Shown piece by piece: positions 45,712 through 59,090 of a stretch of DNA of 64,000 nucleotides. The DNA comes from Sipunculus nudus. Lineage: Eukaryota; Annelida; Sipuncula; Golfingiida; Sipunculidae. A program made the position numbers and the translations under genes. Positions within the stretch are counted from its first letter, which is position 1; each line of letters opens with the position of its first letter. Below the pieces are notes generated by a model. It did not search any database and had not been told where the DNA came from. It saw only the letters and a program-made list of their open reading frames with translations. The stretch is from assembly GCA_026874595.1 (NCBI GenBank), contig CM049313.1:77324659-77388658 (forward strand), in the 5' to 3' direction.

Positions 45712-48600
45712 AATGCTGTTGCCAGTTTATTTATAGAATGCATGTTTTTATTTTCCCCTAATCCTCTGACCTATACTTGGAACTTATTTTTTGTTGCCAG
45801 GGAGGTTTACAGGTAACGGGTACCAGAGGAAGGGCACACTAAGATCACAAAAATAAACTATTTATACTTTTCCATGTGTATTTTGTACCCCTGGAATAAA
45901 AGGGAGCTTATATTTGGGAAAATCCCATAATTTTAATAGCAGTTGAATTGAATAATTTATATTTTTTCAACAACCCCAGGAGCTTAGAACAACATTAAAA
46001 AAACAAATACTGTAATCTGTGCCAAATCATACACAATAATATTTTGCTGAATGTATATTGAGATACCTGAGCTCCACAGATCATAGTTTCATGTTAGTAT
46101 TCTGTTAAAAAAATTATTATTATAAATAAATAATTATTTATAAATTATTATTTATTTGTATGATACAGCTGGATTTGGATTGATCAGTGATCAAAGAAAT
46201 ATGATTTAGTTATCACACATAGGTGATTCATCAGTTAATACAAGTTAATGCAGTTTGATATTTGTAAAATATTTTTATATAAGAATACATTTTTTAGTTT
46301 CACTGATATTCAGTCATGCTTAGAGTGATATGTATACCAGTTTTATTTGTTGCATTTCAGATATGTGTTCTATGATTCTTTTGATTTAACCAAGTTTGGG
46401 GTAATTTTGCAACCAAGTAAAATACAGTAATGCATTATTATTACAACGTTATGGCCCATTTGTTACTTGTTATCATGATTTATGGTATTTTGGGATAGAT
46501 AGTGTTGTGTTAATCATGTTAATCTGACTGCTGCTCTGTGAAAGCAGCAGATAACAAGAATATTGTCATGATGAAGGAAGAGTCATGTATGAACCAGGAA
46601 AGTTTTAATACCAATTGACAGAAAATTGTTCATAGAAAGGGAAAGTTGATCATCTGGTAAACAAGAAGATTGTTATAGACAGGAAGGTTGTCATTTTCAG
46701 CTAATAATTTCAAATTAACACATGGATTGAAAGGTTGTAAATACAAGCGTGACAAGGGAAGATTTTAATTCTTAATCTGTTCTGTGATAATCTATGATCA
46801 TCATTAGATTATTAAAACTGGAGTACCAGGAAGTGTCATTAGGTTTATATTCACAGAGACACCAAACCGTATAAGGATTGTTTATATCAATTGTCTTCCC
46901 ATCCATTAACAAGGTGATAGTCCATGTAGTGTATATATAAAGGAGATGAGGGGATACAGACTACCCACAGTTCTTAGAAAATGGGCTTTGTCTTTCTGTC
47001 AAGGCTTCACCTGAAACAGGACATTCCTGCTATGTAAAAGGTATCCTTTCTTCATCATATAATTTATGTAAAATGGTTTTATCATTATTGGTGATAAATC
47101 TGATATTGATAATAACAAAACCATTCTTTATAAATTATATTGGATATAGACTACCTATCAATAGTTAAGGTGGTACCACTCTAAAAGTGTAAGCAGTTTT
47201 AACCATCCTAAAGAGATTTTAATAATGTCTTTAACCTATTGCATTAAGCTTTTTTTAAGTTACTTAAGAAGGTGTAGGACAAAATGCACATATGCTATAG
47301 ATTCCTTGTACTGTACATGGGGATTCTCATTTTAAAGTAGTTTTCACTTGATGGATTTAATTACATTTTAATTGATATTTTAACATGATATTCTGATGTG
47401 TTTGAATAAATATTAAAGGATTTCAACATGAGCTCTTGGTAGGTTAAACAATAAAAGGGGTATGTTCTATATAAGAGGGGCCCGCTGATGCCCATGGCAA
47501 CACAGTGTATGGCAGTATTCCCTGTGGCTGCAAATCAAACAGTCTCCAGCTCAGATGACATCTATTCCCTGTTGACTTTCTTTGGATTAACTTTAAGTGT
47601 GTGGTCTAGTTGAACGTGTGTTAGGTTAGCCAAATCCTCATGTAAAGAAAACCTTGCTCACTGGTCACTATTCCCCAAACATTCTGTAGACAAGTTGAGT
47701 CCCCATTTCATTTCTCAGGTATGTGCTAGGACAATGGATCCTCTGTTTTATCCCCAAGGTATATACTCAAGGAGTAAAGAACAAATAGCAGGTAAAAGAA
47801 CAGATAATGCTCCTATGTTTGTTAAAGTAACAAGGTGCCACTGGTGGCTCCCAGTTTAATGCATGTAATTCTTAGGTCAGTTACTATATTTGGTGCACAT
47901 GTATACAACCAAACATAAACAGTCTGGTAAAAAAAAGAATAGATACATGCATGTGGTGCATGGTCAAAGTGTGAGTGCACATTTTTTATACTATAGAATT
48001 CAAATTTTATAAGAGTTGATCAAAATTAAGTAGTTTTCCATTTAAAGAATATTTTGAAAATTCAAATATAAATAAGGTGAAGAAATCTCTAGAACATTCA
48101 CTAAGAGAAGTATTCATTTTGTTAACTTTGAATACCATCATATATCTAAATTATTTAAATTACTACTTGCATAGACTAAAACCTCTGTGACTATTATACA
48201 AGTTTAGAAGTCATTTGCTTTGAAGGTTGTCTCTTTGAGCTCTCTGTAGGTACATTTTTTATCTCCACTTTATAGTGACTTTTGACACAACCATGTTACA
48301 TCCTTAGGAGTTTTAGTTTTTCTGGGAAAAATGTAAAAAATGTAGCTTGTCATAAGTTCACATGGTAAATCATTAATTTTTACCTAATAAAAACATCAAG
48401 AGTTCAACGGATAGAAAATAGACCTTTAGAAAGATCAATGGGTCGCGGTAAGGTAGTGGGGCACTATTAATATTAAAGTGTTAATATTAGGCATACATGT
48501 GGTTATATACATCTGTTATATGCTTATTAACAAGTCATTGCACATGCTGTACCCAAGTGTCTGAATTACCTTACCTGTGTTCTTGTATTGTCATTCAATA

Positions 48601-48614
48601 GGGGGGGGGGGGGG
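48601..48614 (+). repeat. G14 homopolymer
   Basis: Fourteen consecutive G in otherwise AT-rich DNA. Confidence 0.9.
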
Positions 48615-49097
48615 CTTGATGTTTTGTAGTTGTTTTGAAAATTATCATCCCACATATGTGTTTGCAGTCCTTTTTGTGTATATGTTTATAAAAAAATATC
48701 TCAAAGCACAGAGGAGATTGTAAAGCCTTATGACTAAATAGCTTGGGTATTGTTAGCTAAGTGCAAGTTGCACTTGTTACCTGAGGGGGATGAACAGGAC
48801 AGGTGACCTAGTTACTTCAAGTCAAGATGATATTAAATATACCTAAAGTAACCCTAGTGTCAAGCACAACTGTATAATCTGATTAAAATGCTGTGTCCCG
48901 GTTCACCTAACTGATTATTGATCAGTGTGGTGTTCAAATAAAAGCCTCTTCCAAATTATAGGGTTTATGATAGTGAGTACATTATTAAGAACTCATCAGT
49001 GATTGGGACACTGTCCCTTGTGTAATTTGGTCATTTTCAACACTGTGTCAGAATAATCCCATGGGATAAGTGATTGATGGGATGTGGAATTGAAGCG

Positions 49098-49119
49098 TTG
49101 GTCTAATTAAATAGACCAA
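49098..49119. repeat. 22-bp interrupted palindrome
   Basis: TTGGTCTA (49098-49105) and TAGACCAA (49112-49119) flank the 6-bp core ATTAAA. Inverted CCAAT-type ends and a homeodomain core make a symmetric protein site possible. Confidence 0.6.
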
Positions 49120-49676
49120 TTATTGTGGTAAATTAGATGTTAAAATAATACAGCCAGGACCACAAGATGAGTTTGATGTTTATGATTACTGAAGGAATTT
49201 GTTCTCCATGAACATGACCAATTAAATTCTTTGTATTTTACACAGAAGAATAATTTAGATCAAATTAGATCAGATTCAATGTCTTTATAGTATTAACATT
49301 TAACATAAATACTTTGGTTCTTCTCCATTATGTTTTGCTCTGGGTTATGTCTAGGCATGTCAGGTTTGGACAAGGCTCTCTGCTGGCTATTCCATCTGAC
49401 TTTTTAAGATGTTGTTGTTGTTAAAACTATAGGTTTACCCTAATAATGTTAAAGTTATCCTCATCAGGTCATACTGGTGACAGGTCAAGAGAAATGGTCC
49501 TGTAACATTAATGATTAAACCTTGAGCCTACTTGTGGTAAAGCTAAGTGTTGGTCTCTGGTATACAAAGCAGTGTGACCAATGAAAAGGCATGACTTGTT
49601 AGACAAGTTTTAGTCAGATATCATGTGATTGCATAAACATTTATTTTACAAGGATTGTACATATAGTTATTATATC

Positions 49677-49868
49677 TAATCGAGGCACTCATCATGGCTC
49701 CGGTGATAATGTTCGGTAGTCTGCAGGAGTGGAGGAAACCGGTGTACCCAGAGAAAACCAATGGCTTTGGATGGGCAACTTCAACCCACTCTCATAGCCA
49801 CACTGGGGATCGAACCCGGGTCTCCAGCGGAGAGAGCCAAGCGTTTTACCACTCAGCTGTCCAGCCCC
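49677..49868 (-). mobile_element. tRNA-derived SINE, uninterrupted copy
   Basis: Minus strand, 5' to 3': an A-box region AGCTGAGTGGTAA, the perfect B box GGGTTCGATCCC (49817-49806), and GTGGCTATGAGAGTGGGTTG. Then comes a body block GGTTTTCTCTGGGTACACCG and GGTTTCCTCCACTCC, and the end GTGCCTCGATTAGATATAAT. About 190 bp long. It is related to the interrupted copy at 18881-19206. The body block looks like a conserved SINE central domain, but I do not name the family. Confidence 0.8.
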
Positions 49869-51344
49869 AGGTCCAGCTGTGGTTGATAAGAGTCACTTAC
49901 AATTTGTATTCTTGCCTAGTCATATTCTTGTTAACCTCACTGAAAAATATATATATATAAATATATCAGTAAACCAAGCAGGGCCATCAGGTGCTGCACC
50001 AGATGATTTTACTGGGTACTCCATGCATGCAGTACTTGGAAAGATAATGTGTTAACTGTCATCACATCATTGTGTGTCACATTCCCTTCCAGGACTTGGT
50101 CCTGCTGACAGTACATCTCACTTGTTGACAAAATGATACCATTTATACAGAATGTTAAAATCAGCACCGGAAGTCACACAGTAATAATAAATATAGTGGC
50201 TTTGTTCTGCATTGATGAGACAACAATGACCTGAGTGACCTCATGTGAAAACTAACTACTTAAATATGTACTGATGAAATGCAAAAAAATGTTCTCAGGT
50301 GAGATTAAAACAGTTGTTCATCAACTTCTAAATGATAGATTCCTTTCTTGCCACTACAAGTTAACTGTAAAAGCATTGTATAATTTTTTTACTATTTTTT
50401 CTGAAGTTCAAGTTAAAATCATAACATAGGCAACATCATACAGATTGTAGGTATTTTTTTCTGTAAAAAAAATTGTGAAATTTGAATAATCATTTTTCTC
50501 TAGTCCTGTGCAAATTTTATTTGAGCGTAACTGCATATTTCAGTTATTTAAGAGTAATGGTAGAATCTACATTTTAAAATAATGAATTTCATTTCCTCTT
50601 GTCTTTAAAAATATGAGTAGTTCCCATCTGGAGAAAGATTTGTTGTTTCTGTAAATTTATAAAAATATTTACTTTGTAAAGATATGGTATTTGGTATTGC
50701 CAGATGTAAAAGCAATACCTTTTTGTTTTTTGGACACACTGTTCAAAGTCCTCTTTCATTTATTGTCACATATATTATATAATTTATAACCTCACGCTAC
50801 ATATATTATATAATTTATAACCTGGCGCTGTCTTTAGTGTACAATGTCAGCCGTTTGGGAAAACAGCACACTACTGAGTATATACTTCCATATATATAAA
50901 AAAACGTGACACATGAGAGCGTCACTGTCATTTGAGGTTTGCTCATGCTTCGATGTATTGTGTGATGATGAAGGGGGTCATTCAGGCATACCTAACTATT
51001 GTATCGTAATTTTTAACAACAAAAGTATATGACAATGCTTAGAGTAAAACCATGATGACAGTATGGAACCAGACACAGTTGAGAAAACGACCATTAATGT
51101 AATTCTCTTACACATTAATGAGCCCCCTGGGTTTGTTAAGAAGTAATTTTAGCAGAAGATTTAATTTTATGTCCACATTATACACTTAAATCAACAAGGT
51201 GTTGATAAAAATATGGATATTTTTTTTATAAAAGCCAGAGGAATTTGCCACATTTTAATATTTTCCTTGAATTATATTAGAACAACTCGATTGATTTCAG
51301 TAGCCATCCTGCAGAATGTCAGTATATATATATATTAATTGCTA

Positions 51345-51350
<6 letters not shown>
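49869..51350. other. No gene seen
   Basis: AT-rich DNA. Contains a two-copy 31-bp tandem duplication (annotated separately) and a homeodomain-core-rich patch at 51085-51140. Confidence 0.45.
50768..50829 (+). repeat. 31-bp tandem duplication
   Basis: Two copies of ACATATATTATATAATTTAT plus AACCT and a CGCT end, starting at 50768 and 50799. They differ in the last bases (CACGCT and GGCGCT). Confidence 0.85.

Positions 51351-51380
<30 letters not shown>
51351..51380. repeat. (TA)n microsatellite
   Basis: 30 bp of TA, with a shorter TA run 30 bp upstream (51323-51335). Confidence 0.9.
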
Positions 51381-51385
<5 letters not shown>

Positions 51386-53536
51386 CAACATTTATTTAAA
51401 TTCAGCCTCACACATTAAATGTCCCAAAAAAAGAATAATCCTGAATCGTACAGATTCACCAAATGGTGGTTTTTTTTGCAACTTACTTGTATTCAAACAT
51501 TAAATGTACAAAATACTTTCTGAAGTAATGAAAAAATGAAGATGTATTGGCTTGGAATAAAAATCATCCAGAACCATTAATAGTTATGGCCTGAAGGTGT
51601 ATTGATTCACTTATCCACACATTGAAGTGTTACTATTAAAAGGGGGCAGAACATTTCTTGAGTAGATAACTACATGATAATAGCCATAATAATGGTAATA
51701 TAGTTTTGTACAGACAGCTGATCACATGCAGAGGGCCTTTGACCACTTGACCAGTGCCTAATGATGTCTTATACAACAGCTGTATACAAGGAGATGAGAC
51801 CATACAAGGCTGACCCTGTGACCTGGGGTCTTGCTGAGACAGCTCCTGTACTGTCACTGCCATTATGGGTTATTTTGGTGGGGTTCATTGGCTGAATAAT
51901 CTTCATCATGCTTCACCTCCAGTTTAATCAATTAAGCACCTTTCACTTCAGCTGAACCATTCAATAAATATTCAATATCACCCTTGTTTGTGACTGTGGT
52001 GAATAAGTGTTATTTAAGACATGTCTCTGTATACCTTTAAATGGTTTCATATTCATGTGGTCTGATGGAATTTTTGGTAAAGTCGGAGGACCCACTTTTT
52101 TCAATTGTGTAAGTGCTCGCTTTATGTAATAAGTTTGTTGCTAAATATTGAAGAATTTGAAAATTATTATACATTAGTAATGTACAGTGGGTCTTGCCAT
52201 TAAACATAGAAGCAGACCAGCTCTAATGTCATGACATTACATATAAGATCAAATAAGTTATACAACAGTACAGGAACATTACTATGGTAAAACATTGTAC
52301 ATAAAAACATTGTACATAATGCATGTCTGCTGCTGGGACTTCACAGTAGTCTGACACAGCACTGGCCTGTTGTTAACATGCTGTAAGTATAATAATATAA
52401 GCATATAAACACGATCTGTTTTCCGGTGTTTGAAATTTGCCTGGTGTATTAAGGGTCATTTTCAAAGCTCATGTTGTAAAAGTTGAGAAATGTAAATGAA
52501 GGACAGTCACTCAAGAGTCCTACTCCTAGAACACCCCTTATAAGTTATCCATGTAGGGTATGGGGGTTGGGTGTATTCTGTATGTCTAGTTTTACCACTA
52601 CTGACATGTTATATGTTTTAGGAAAAATGTTATACTCTACTTTGCGTAATAGTATATAAAAATGTTGTCTTTATTGTGACTTATTGTCATACCAGTTAAA
52701 ATGTTCTAGTCTGTGGCTTTGCTGGTATATTAATATCCTTTTTATTCTGATGATATTGAGAATTTTAGCTGTTACTTGCAACATTGTCTAAATAAAATGT
52801 TTGTTGTGTGTTGCTTGTGAAGCAAAACACTCATCATAAACAGTTTGATGTCATTGCACCACATGCACCAGTGTAGGAGGTTTCTTCTTCTGGCTGTATA
52901 ACTCACCTGATTATTCTGTCAAAAGCCTGGGCCTTTAATAAAGGGAAGGTACTATATCACCAAGTACCTGTACTGAATGCTTGTACTACAGGTAGGAGTG
53001 GCTCCTTCAGTGTACAAGGTTAGGTCCTGCTTGCTCAGGTATAAAAAAAGTAGGAACAACATGAGGAACTAGTCGGCACTGACCTGTATGACTCAGTTCG
53101 TAGTAAAGAGTCGCATGCATGATTTTGTTGAACTGATCTTGGTGACGTCTTACTACACACAAATAACAACAACGTAGGTCTATACTGAACTGTGGGTGTA
53201 ATCTCTTTAAAACTTATGAAACTGAATATCTTTGTTTACTCTTCAAAATGAAACCTGATCCAGGTCGCCCCTGTTCACTTTAAAGCATTATCAGTCTGAA
53301 GCAGTGGATCAGATTTCAGAACAACTGTCACTTATTAATTTCATATTATACTCTCATGGAAAACATGCCTGTATTTGTTAGGTTTATCATTACTCTCTGT
53401 GTGATTATCTTTATTGGAGTGAAGTTAGTTTTTATAATGTATCTTTTTACATTAGAGTGGGATTTTATTTATTAACATTCATGTAAGAAGGATATTAGGC
53501 TGACAGGTTGTCTGTAAATCTTACTACACTTAAGTA
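51381..53536. other. No gene seen
   Basis: AT-rich to mixed sequence. A short duplication CATTGTACATAAAAA/CATTGTACATAATG lies at 52292-52321. Confidence 0.45.
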
Positions 53537-53560
53537 AAGACCCATGGGTCTTGTACGCTC
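53537..53560 (+). mobile_element. Solo family 2 3' palindrome (relic)
   Basis: AAGACCCATGGGTCTT is a perfect 16-bp palindrome (53537-53552) followed by GTAC. It resembles the family 2 3' end (GACCCATGGGTC then CTTGTTT). The inverted subterminal repeat is not recognisable upstream, so this may be a decayed 3' end or a chance palindrome. Confidence 0.35.
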
Positions 53561-53809
53561 CCAAGGCAGCGGAAATCTTACACTTCTAAAGAAGCAACTG
53601 ATTTTCAAGCTGCCAGCTTTGACCATTTATGATATATTTAGACACCTGATGGGGGTTCGTTGTCCGCTGAAAAACATATGCATATGATGTGACAAGCAGC
53701 CAACCAGATGCAAATAAACAAACACTCAACAGGCATCCTGGCTCCGCCCATAGCTGTGCTTCAAGCACTGTTTGAAGACAGTTAATGGTCGAATTTTAAT
53801 TGCTCCCTC

Positions 53810-54240
53810 TGCATTCTCGCATCATCGACCGATTCGATTCTGACAGTATGACTGTGTTAGCGTAGCCATGTATCTGCTGTCTGCAGAACTGAAACCAGTC
53901 AGCGAGGTGTGCACACAGCCTTTGTTGTTACGTTTCGTTTGAATTACAGCTCACTGGCCGGGCATCCTATGTGCCCAAGGCCCTAAGCAAACCACGTCTG
54001 TGGCAATTCTCTCCAAGCCTGTGGCCTGTTCAGACAGTTACCCGGATGATGAGCTGACACTCAAAACGAAATGAACATGATTGGCTCCGTGTATTCCTCG
54101 CTTGGCCGTGTCTTCCAGCACAAGGTCTCATCTGATTGGACAAAAATACAGTGCACCCCTCTGGTGTAGCAATTCAGGATACGAGGTCATAACAAACAGC
54201 GCTTACCATATAGACAGTAGGCCTATAGTTAAAGCACTGT
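53810..54240. promoter_or_regulatory. CpG-rich, CCAAT-bearing patch
   Basis: CpG density is well above that of flanking DNA. ATTGG (inverted CCAAT) occurs near 54080 and 54136, and CACGT lies near 53994. A 96-codon plus-strand frame (54081-54371) crosses from here into copy E and is therefore unlikely to be a gene. A promoter or enhancer is possible; no TATA box or splice donor was identified. Confidence 0.35.
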
Positions 54241-54332
54241 GTAAAGAGCGTATGGGTCTTGACACTCAGCTGAATTTGTCTATAGGGATATTTTCATTAG
54301 CTTTTTCAAAATGTGATCAGTTGGGACTTAGG

Positions 54333-55126
54333 AGTACTTCAGGAACTGAAGAAACTAATCATGATCAATAAATGCATCACTAGATAAAATCACAGCTAAA
54401 AAATGTTAAAAAATTTATATAAAATCATCAAAAACCAGAAAAAATACAGGTGGCACCACCAGTTTTCTGGAACTGACAAAACAAGTGTCAGTATTCATGA
54501 TCAATAAATGCATCAGGTTTTGGAACACTAGATAACATCATAGTTGAAAACTGACATGATTTGCTGGATTTGGTGAGAAAAAAATACAGGTGGCACCACC
54601 AGTCTTCTTGAACTGAAGGAACTAGTCATGATAAAAAAATATACCAGGTTCAAGGATACCAGGTGACACCACAGCTGAAAAACTGACATGATTGCTGTGA
54701 TTTAACAGTCTAAAAAATAGGATAAAAAAATTGTTAAAAACCAGAAAAAATACAGGTGGCTCTATCAGATTTCAGGAACTGACAAAACTAGTCATGATTA
54801 ATATTCAAGGCAAGATTTATGGCAATCCATACATTAATTATCAAGACACTGGTGGTTTTGTGTCATATTTTGAATTATTCTAGGGGGGTACTTGTGAGCC
54901 CAATAGCTCAGGGGATATGGGTAAGAGAGACCTGATTTCAGGTTTTCAAGGAGATTTTTCTTTTTTACCTCCCTGGATGTTCACTAAGAAGTTTCCAGGT
55001 CCAGTGGTAAAGATATGTGCCCCGCTAATGGCCGGCCAGACACACAACTGCCAGGACACGCAGATGGACAATGGACAAAGCGCCATTCCTATACCTCAGT
55101 TGACCTTCAGTCAGCATAGCAAAAAA
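54333..55126 (-). mobile_element. Family 2 element, copy E, 3' end missing
   Basis: On the minus strand it starts TTTTTTGCTATGCTGACTG (55126 downward), then TGAGGTATAGGAATGGCGC and GTCCATTGTCCATC, matching copy A. The interior matches D2 (CAATAGCTCAGGGGATATGGG, AGAGACCTGATTTCAGG). It then has shorter units anchored on ACAGGTGGCACCACCAG at 54446, 54586 and 54752 (140 and 166 bp apart). No 3' subterminal repeat or palindrome is seen on the left. Confidence 0.65.
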
Positions 55127-55132
55127 TGATCA

Positions 55133-55200
55133 AGTGGGCAGGACTAGTGGTTAAGGCTCTGGGCTGAGGATGTAAAGGTCTCAGTTTGAACAGATGGCAA
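55133..55200 (+). mobile_element. tRNA-Leu/Ser-like SINE head
   Basis: GGACTAGTGGTTAAGGC resembles the D-arm/A-box of leucine or serine tRNAs. CAGTTTGAACAG, about 36 bp on, is a degraded B box. It directly abuts the 5' end of copy E. The body and tail are not identifiable. Confidence 0.45.
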
Positions 55201-58200
55201 CTTTAAAGGCAAGGTACTGAGGTCTTGGTGGAACCTTATAGAGAATGATGCTTTTGTTCTAAAGGATGGTTTCCATATAAATAAAAAAATATAAATTTTT
55301 ATGAAGAAAAAACACTTTTAAAGTTTAAAAAACACCAGCAAATTTAGAAATAAATTAAAACAATAATATGCAACTCTCTGTAGTCAACTGTTTTGAGGAA
55401 ATAAATCCCATATGAATGCATAAAATGAATAAATGGTTGAACTAATAGACATGATTAGACTTTTTGTTTTCATTTGACCAAACATAATATCATATATATA
55501 GGATATGACTAACCATATGATCACTGCAGTACAAGCTGATAGACTTTTTTTTAGTGCTGAAGGAATTTCTCAATCCTTAAAATTAATGCAACATGTCTGA
55601 TGAAAACTGGTCCAGACCTACAACATGCTTTTTGAAGCTTTCCTATACCCATACAAACAGCTGATTTACTATGTGACTCTTATTCAGACTTGCAGTGTGC
55701 TTTGTTAGACATACCTATACACATTCAAACAGCTGATTGACTATTGAAGGCAGGCATATAATTGCACCATGGCGTTCACTTTTCCTTATGACACACCCAA
55801 ATTAAAAGACTATTTTTCCTTTTTGCCCATCATGGTGGATACAGGTGACTGGTTCACTGTAGAAATTTCATGCTGTCATCTTATGGTTGTACCGTAGATA
55901 CATCACCTGTAATTACATATACTTCAACTATAAACAATCATACATGTCTGCTTCTTTCACTGATACTGTATATAAAGTCAGACCCATTCAGTCATGCAAG
56001 CCTGTTTTTCCCATTAACTATTTAACCAGTCAGATTTTATGATTGTAAATTGATCATTTCTTTCTAAAACAGATTATTTTGAATTTTAGTAATATATACT
56101 TTCAGTTAATATTCACATTTTTTCAAGAATTTTAGTAAATAACCACCATTAGATGTCTACCATCCTTGTGTCCTTTTATCCTCAGCTGGTACTGTGATGT
56201 TACTCCTGGGGCTGTCAACCACCAGTAACAAACTCTTTGTAATACAACATTATATATACCAATGAAAAGCTAACAGCATTTATATATACTCAGAACTCTA
56301 TTCTACAAAACTAAAATTTCCTAGATGGGGGTATTTCTCTTGGCAGCTGCAAGCTTCAGACTTTCAAAAACCAAATATAGTTTCAGCAGTCTCACAATTC
56401 AGTTGCCTACTACTGACTTATTAAAATGCTTTAGGTTCTTTTTGACTTATTTACATTAAGAACATGGTGCAACTGAGTAAAAGCTAGGTCGTAATTACCT
56501 CAGTATTTTTATTATGGTAAATAAATGGTCTTTTAGTGGGTGAAAATACTGACTACTAGAGGGTGATGCGGGTTGTAACAGCAGATATTTTACACATAGA
56601 AGTATTGAAAATGCTTACTGATTAAGAAGGTAACCTACATGAGGGAATGCCGATACGTGGCCAGGATGGATAAACAGGTAAATCTAGCTAGATAGGAATG
56701 CAATATGGAAAAGAAATGGTTTGTTGAAATTTCATTTGAACACTTGTGTATTTGGTAGTATCTGCTTTATTTAAGAAATTCCTCTGTATTTGAGGGAATA
56801 AGACTGATCCAGACATGCTCTGGTTGTGGAAGCTTTCACATATGATCAAATACTAGTAACATAGATACAGAGTGAGGGTATAAATGGTTTGGTCATGTAT
56901 CTGTGCACACCTGTGACAATACCAGCATGGCTGAGCCATTGACATATGGCCAAGGGACGTACATAGTAAGATTGAACCGAGACTAGACCAACGGAGGACC
57001 CCATTCATTGTCCACTATGTACACACACACTGACACTGGTTTGAGAGAGGACTAGTGTTTAAATGATTTCCTCCCAGATTAACCATTGTTGGAATTGATA
57101 AATCAATAGACACGCGAAAGTTCGTGACTCCAGGATGGTGGTGCTCTATGACCAGAGCTTTCCCAGCAGCAAGCCGATAATTTAGCTACTTATATTTCCA
57201 TCATTTGCCAAAACCAGTTCTCTCTCAGTAATAATTGTCAATGTTCTTGTATTAGCTACCAGCTGGTTTAACTGTATAAGACTGGCACTGTGAGCAGAGG
57301 GTGGGGACCAGTGGGGTAATTGTACTCATTTAGCCTCACATGTATATGGGACTTATTCAGATAATCATTAGCTCACAAAAGCACTGTTAAACACATGCTG
57401 GGATGCAGTGATGTAACAAGGATCAACTGAGAGTTCTTAATAAGCTCGTAGCAATTTAGATTACCCTTATTGCAATTTATGGCTGAAGAATGGTAATTCC
57501 TATTTAAGCTAGATTTTCATATACTCTGGGCCATACTACTTCAAGGATCTTATGGGAACTCTCACACAATCTCTTTGATGTAGTGTGACTGTTACCTATC
57601 TATTGTTACCTGGTATGGCCACCCGTGGGCAAGTTCATTCATGATTTACTGTGAACTTTAGTACTAATAGTGCCATTGCATCAAACTTGGAAGTGATTTC
57701 TCTTTGCATGGAAGCAGTTGGAAGGTCTGGAAGACCACAGATATACAGATATACAGAAACGAAGGTGTTAGTAATTACTCTTAGAGATCTGATTCAAGGT
57801 AATTTTGCAAGAGATGTCTTGCCAGATTGACTGTGGATCAATGAATATTCATTGCCTGGCCTGAAGTTTTGATGGCTTCAGCTTGAAACTGTTTTAATGA
57901 CAGGAATGTTCAATAAGAGCAGTCTCAAGGAACAGTTTTACACTCTGTGAAAAACTCTGAAAGGTAAGTGATGTTTGCATATGAACATCCTATATTAAGA
58001 AATTTAAAGGTTATTGCATCCTTGGTTTTAATGCTAACCATAATATCTAGGACATTGCTCATGAACTTTGTGAAAAAAAAACATCAGAAGCATACAGTGC
58101 AGAAGGAATGTATATAACCTGTGACTAGTTTATAAACACATTGAACCAGTAAATGTAATACATTCTCTAATTCTTACATGCAGGTTGACAAAATGGAAAA

Positions 58201-59090
58201 TGATCAGTACCCGATGGATATCTGTCATTCAGTATCATATTTAAGAAGCCTTATAAAACATATAAGAAGGTTAATAAGACTATAATTGTGCCTGTTATAT
58301 TTAGCATAAGGAGTACTCAAAAGTGACTGTTTAGAAAACTCATAACCAGGATAGTAGATTGCTCAAAATGCAAAGTATTAACTTACAGTGAATTATCTCA
58401 CTCAATGAAAATAAATGACCATACACACAAAACTTGTATGATTCTATGAAACGTATTGAAATAATGTATGATATCCACATGTATCACATGTAGAAATTAT
58501 GCATTTAGGCCTAATTAAATCAAAATCATGCCATGAAGACAAGAGGATGAGAAAAAAAAAATATTTTAATGCTGGAGAAATAAAAGTAAGAATAACTTGT
58601 GTGCACACATATTTCCCTATCACAAAACATTGGAATTCACAGAATTTAGGTGTTTCTTATAGTCTGAGAGTGAGGTAAACTTGTATTCTGTCACCAATCA
58701 TCCTGGGACTAAAATTTTCAAAAACTATCTTGTGCTACAATATCATTGACCATGAGTAGGTTCTTCCTTTAGACCAGTATTTCAAGTGTTTGGGATTTGG
58801 TAGCACATTTACCTATAGGTTTGAGTTATTATGAGGACATCTGAATCATCTGATGGCTCTCCAATCAAGGGCGGGTCGAGGCTTTAGGAAAATATGTGTC
58901 TGTGTGTTGGGGGATGGGGGTTTCCAGCCAAGGTAGACTAATCAGAAAACGTGGAAAAGGGTCTCGAGTCCAGAAAAGGGGAAGGTCAAAGCTCATAAAA
59001 ATGAGGGCTGTGACTGCTGATGAGGAGTAGGTGTACCTAGTAGTATAAAGTATCATTTTATATTCATGTTTTACTGAACTGCCAGATCAT
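55201..59090. other. No gene seen
   Basis: Long AT-rich to mixed stretch with no tandem repeats, coherent frames or terminal repeats that I could find. A short (AGATATAC)n duplication lies at 57742-57757. Confidence 0.45.

Larger units (their letters stand above)
45712..49676. other. No gene seen; scattered motifs
   Basis: Long non-repetitive stretch. TATA-like motifs at about 46933 (TATATAAAGG) and 47471 (TATATAAG) have no convincing exon after them. 48860-49260 is rich in ATTA/TAAT cores and contains the palindrome annotated at 49098. Confidence 0.45.

Noticed and set aside
47165-47180. TTAAGGTGG-like sequence as an end of another TTAA element
   Set aside because: It agrees with the 13.8-kb ends for only nine bases, then forms a short GTGGTACCAC palindrome, and no matching inverted end was found nearby.
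49694-49960. 88-codon frame reading through GDRTRVSSGESQ
   Set aside because: It is a translation of the SINE and its tRNA-like B box, a common false gene call.
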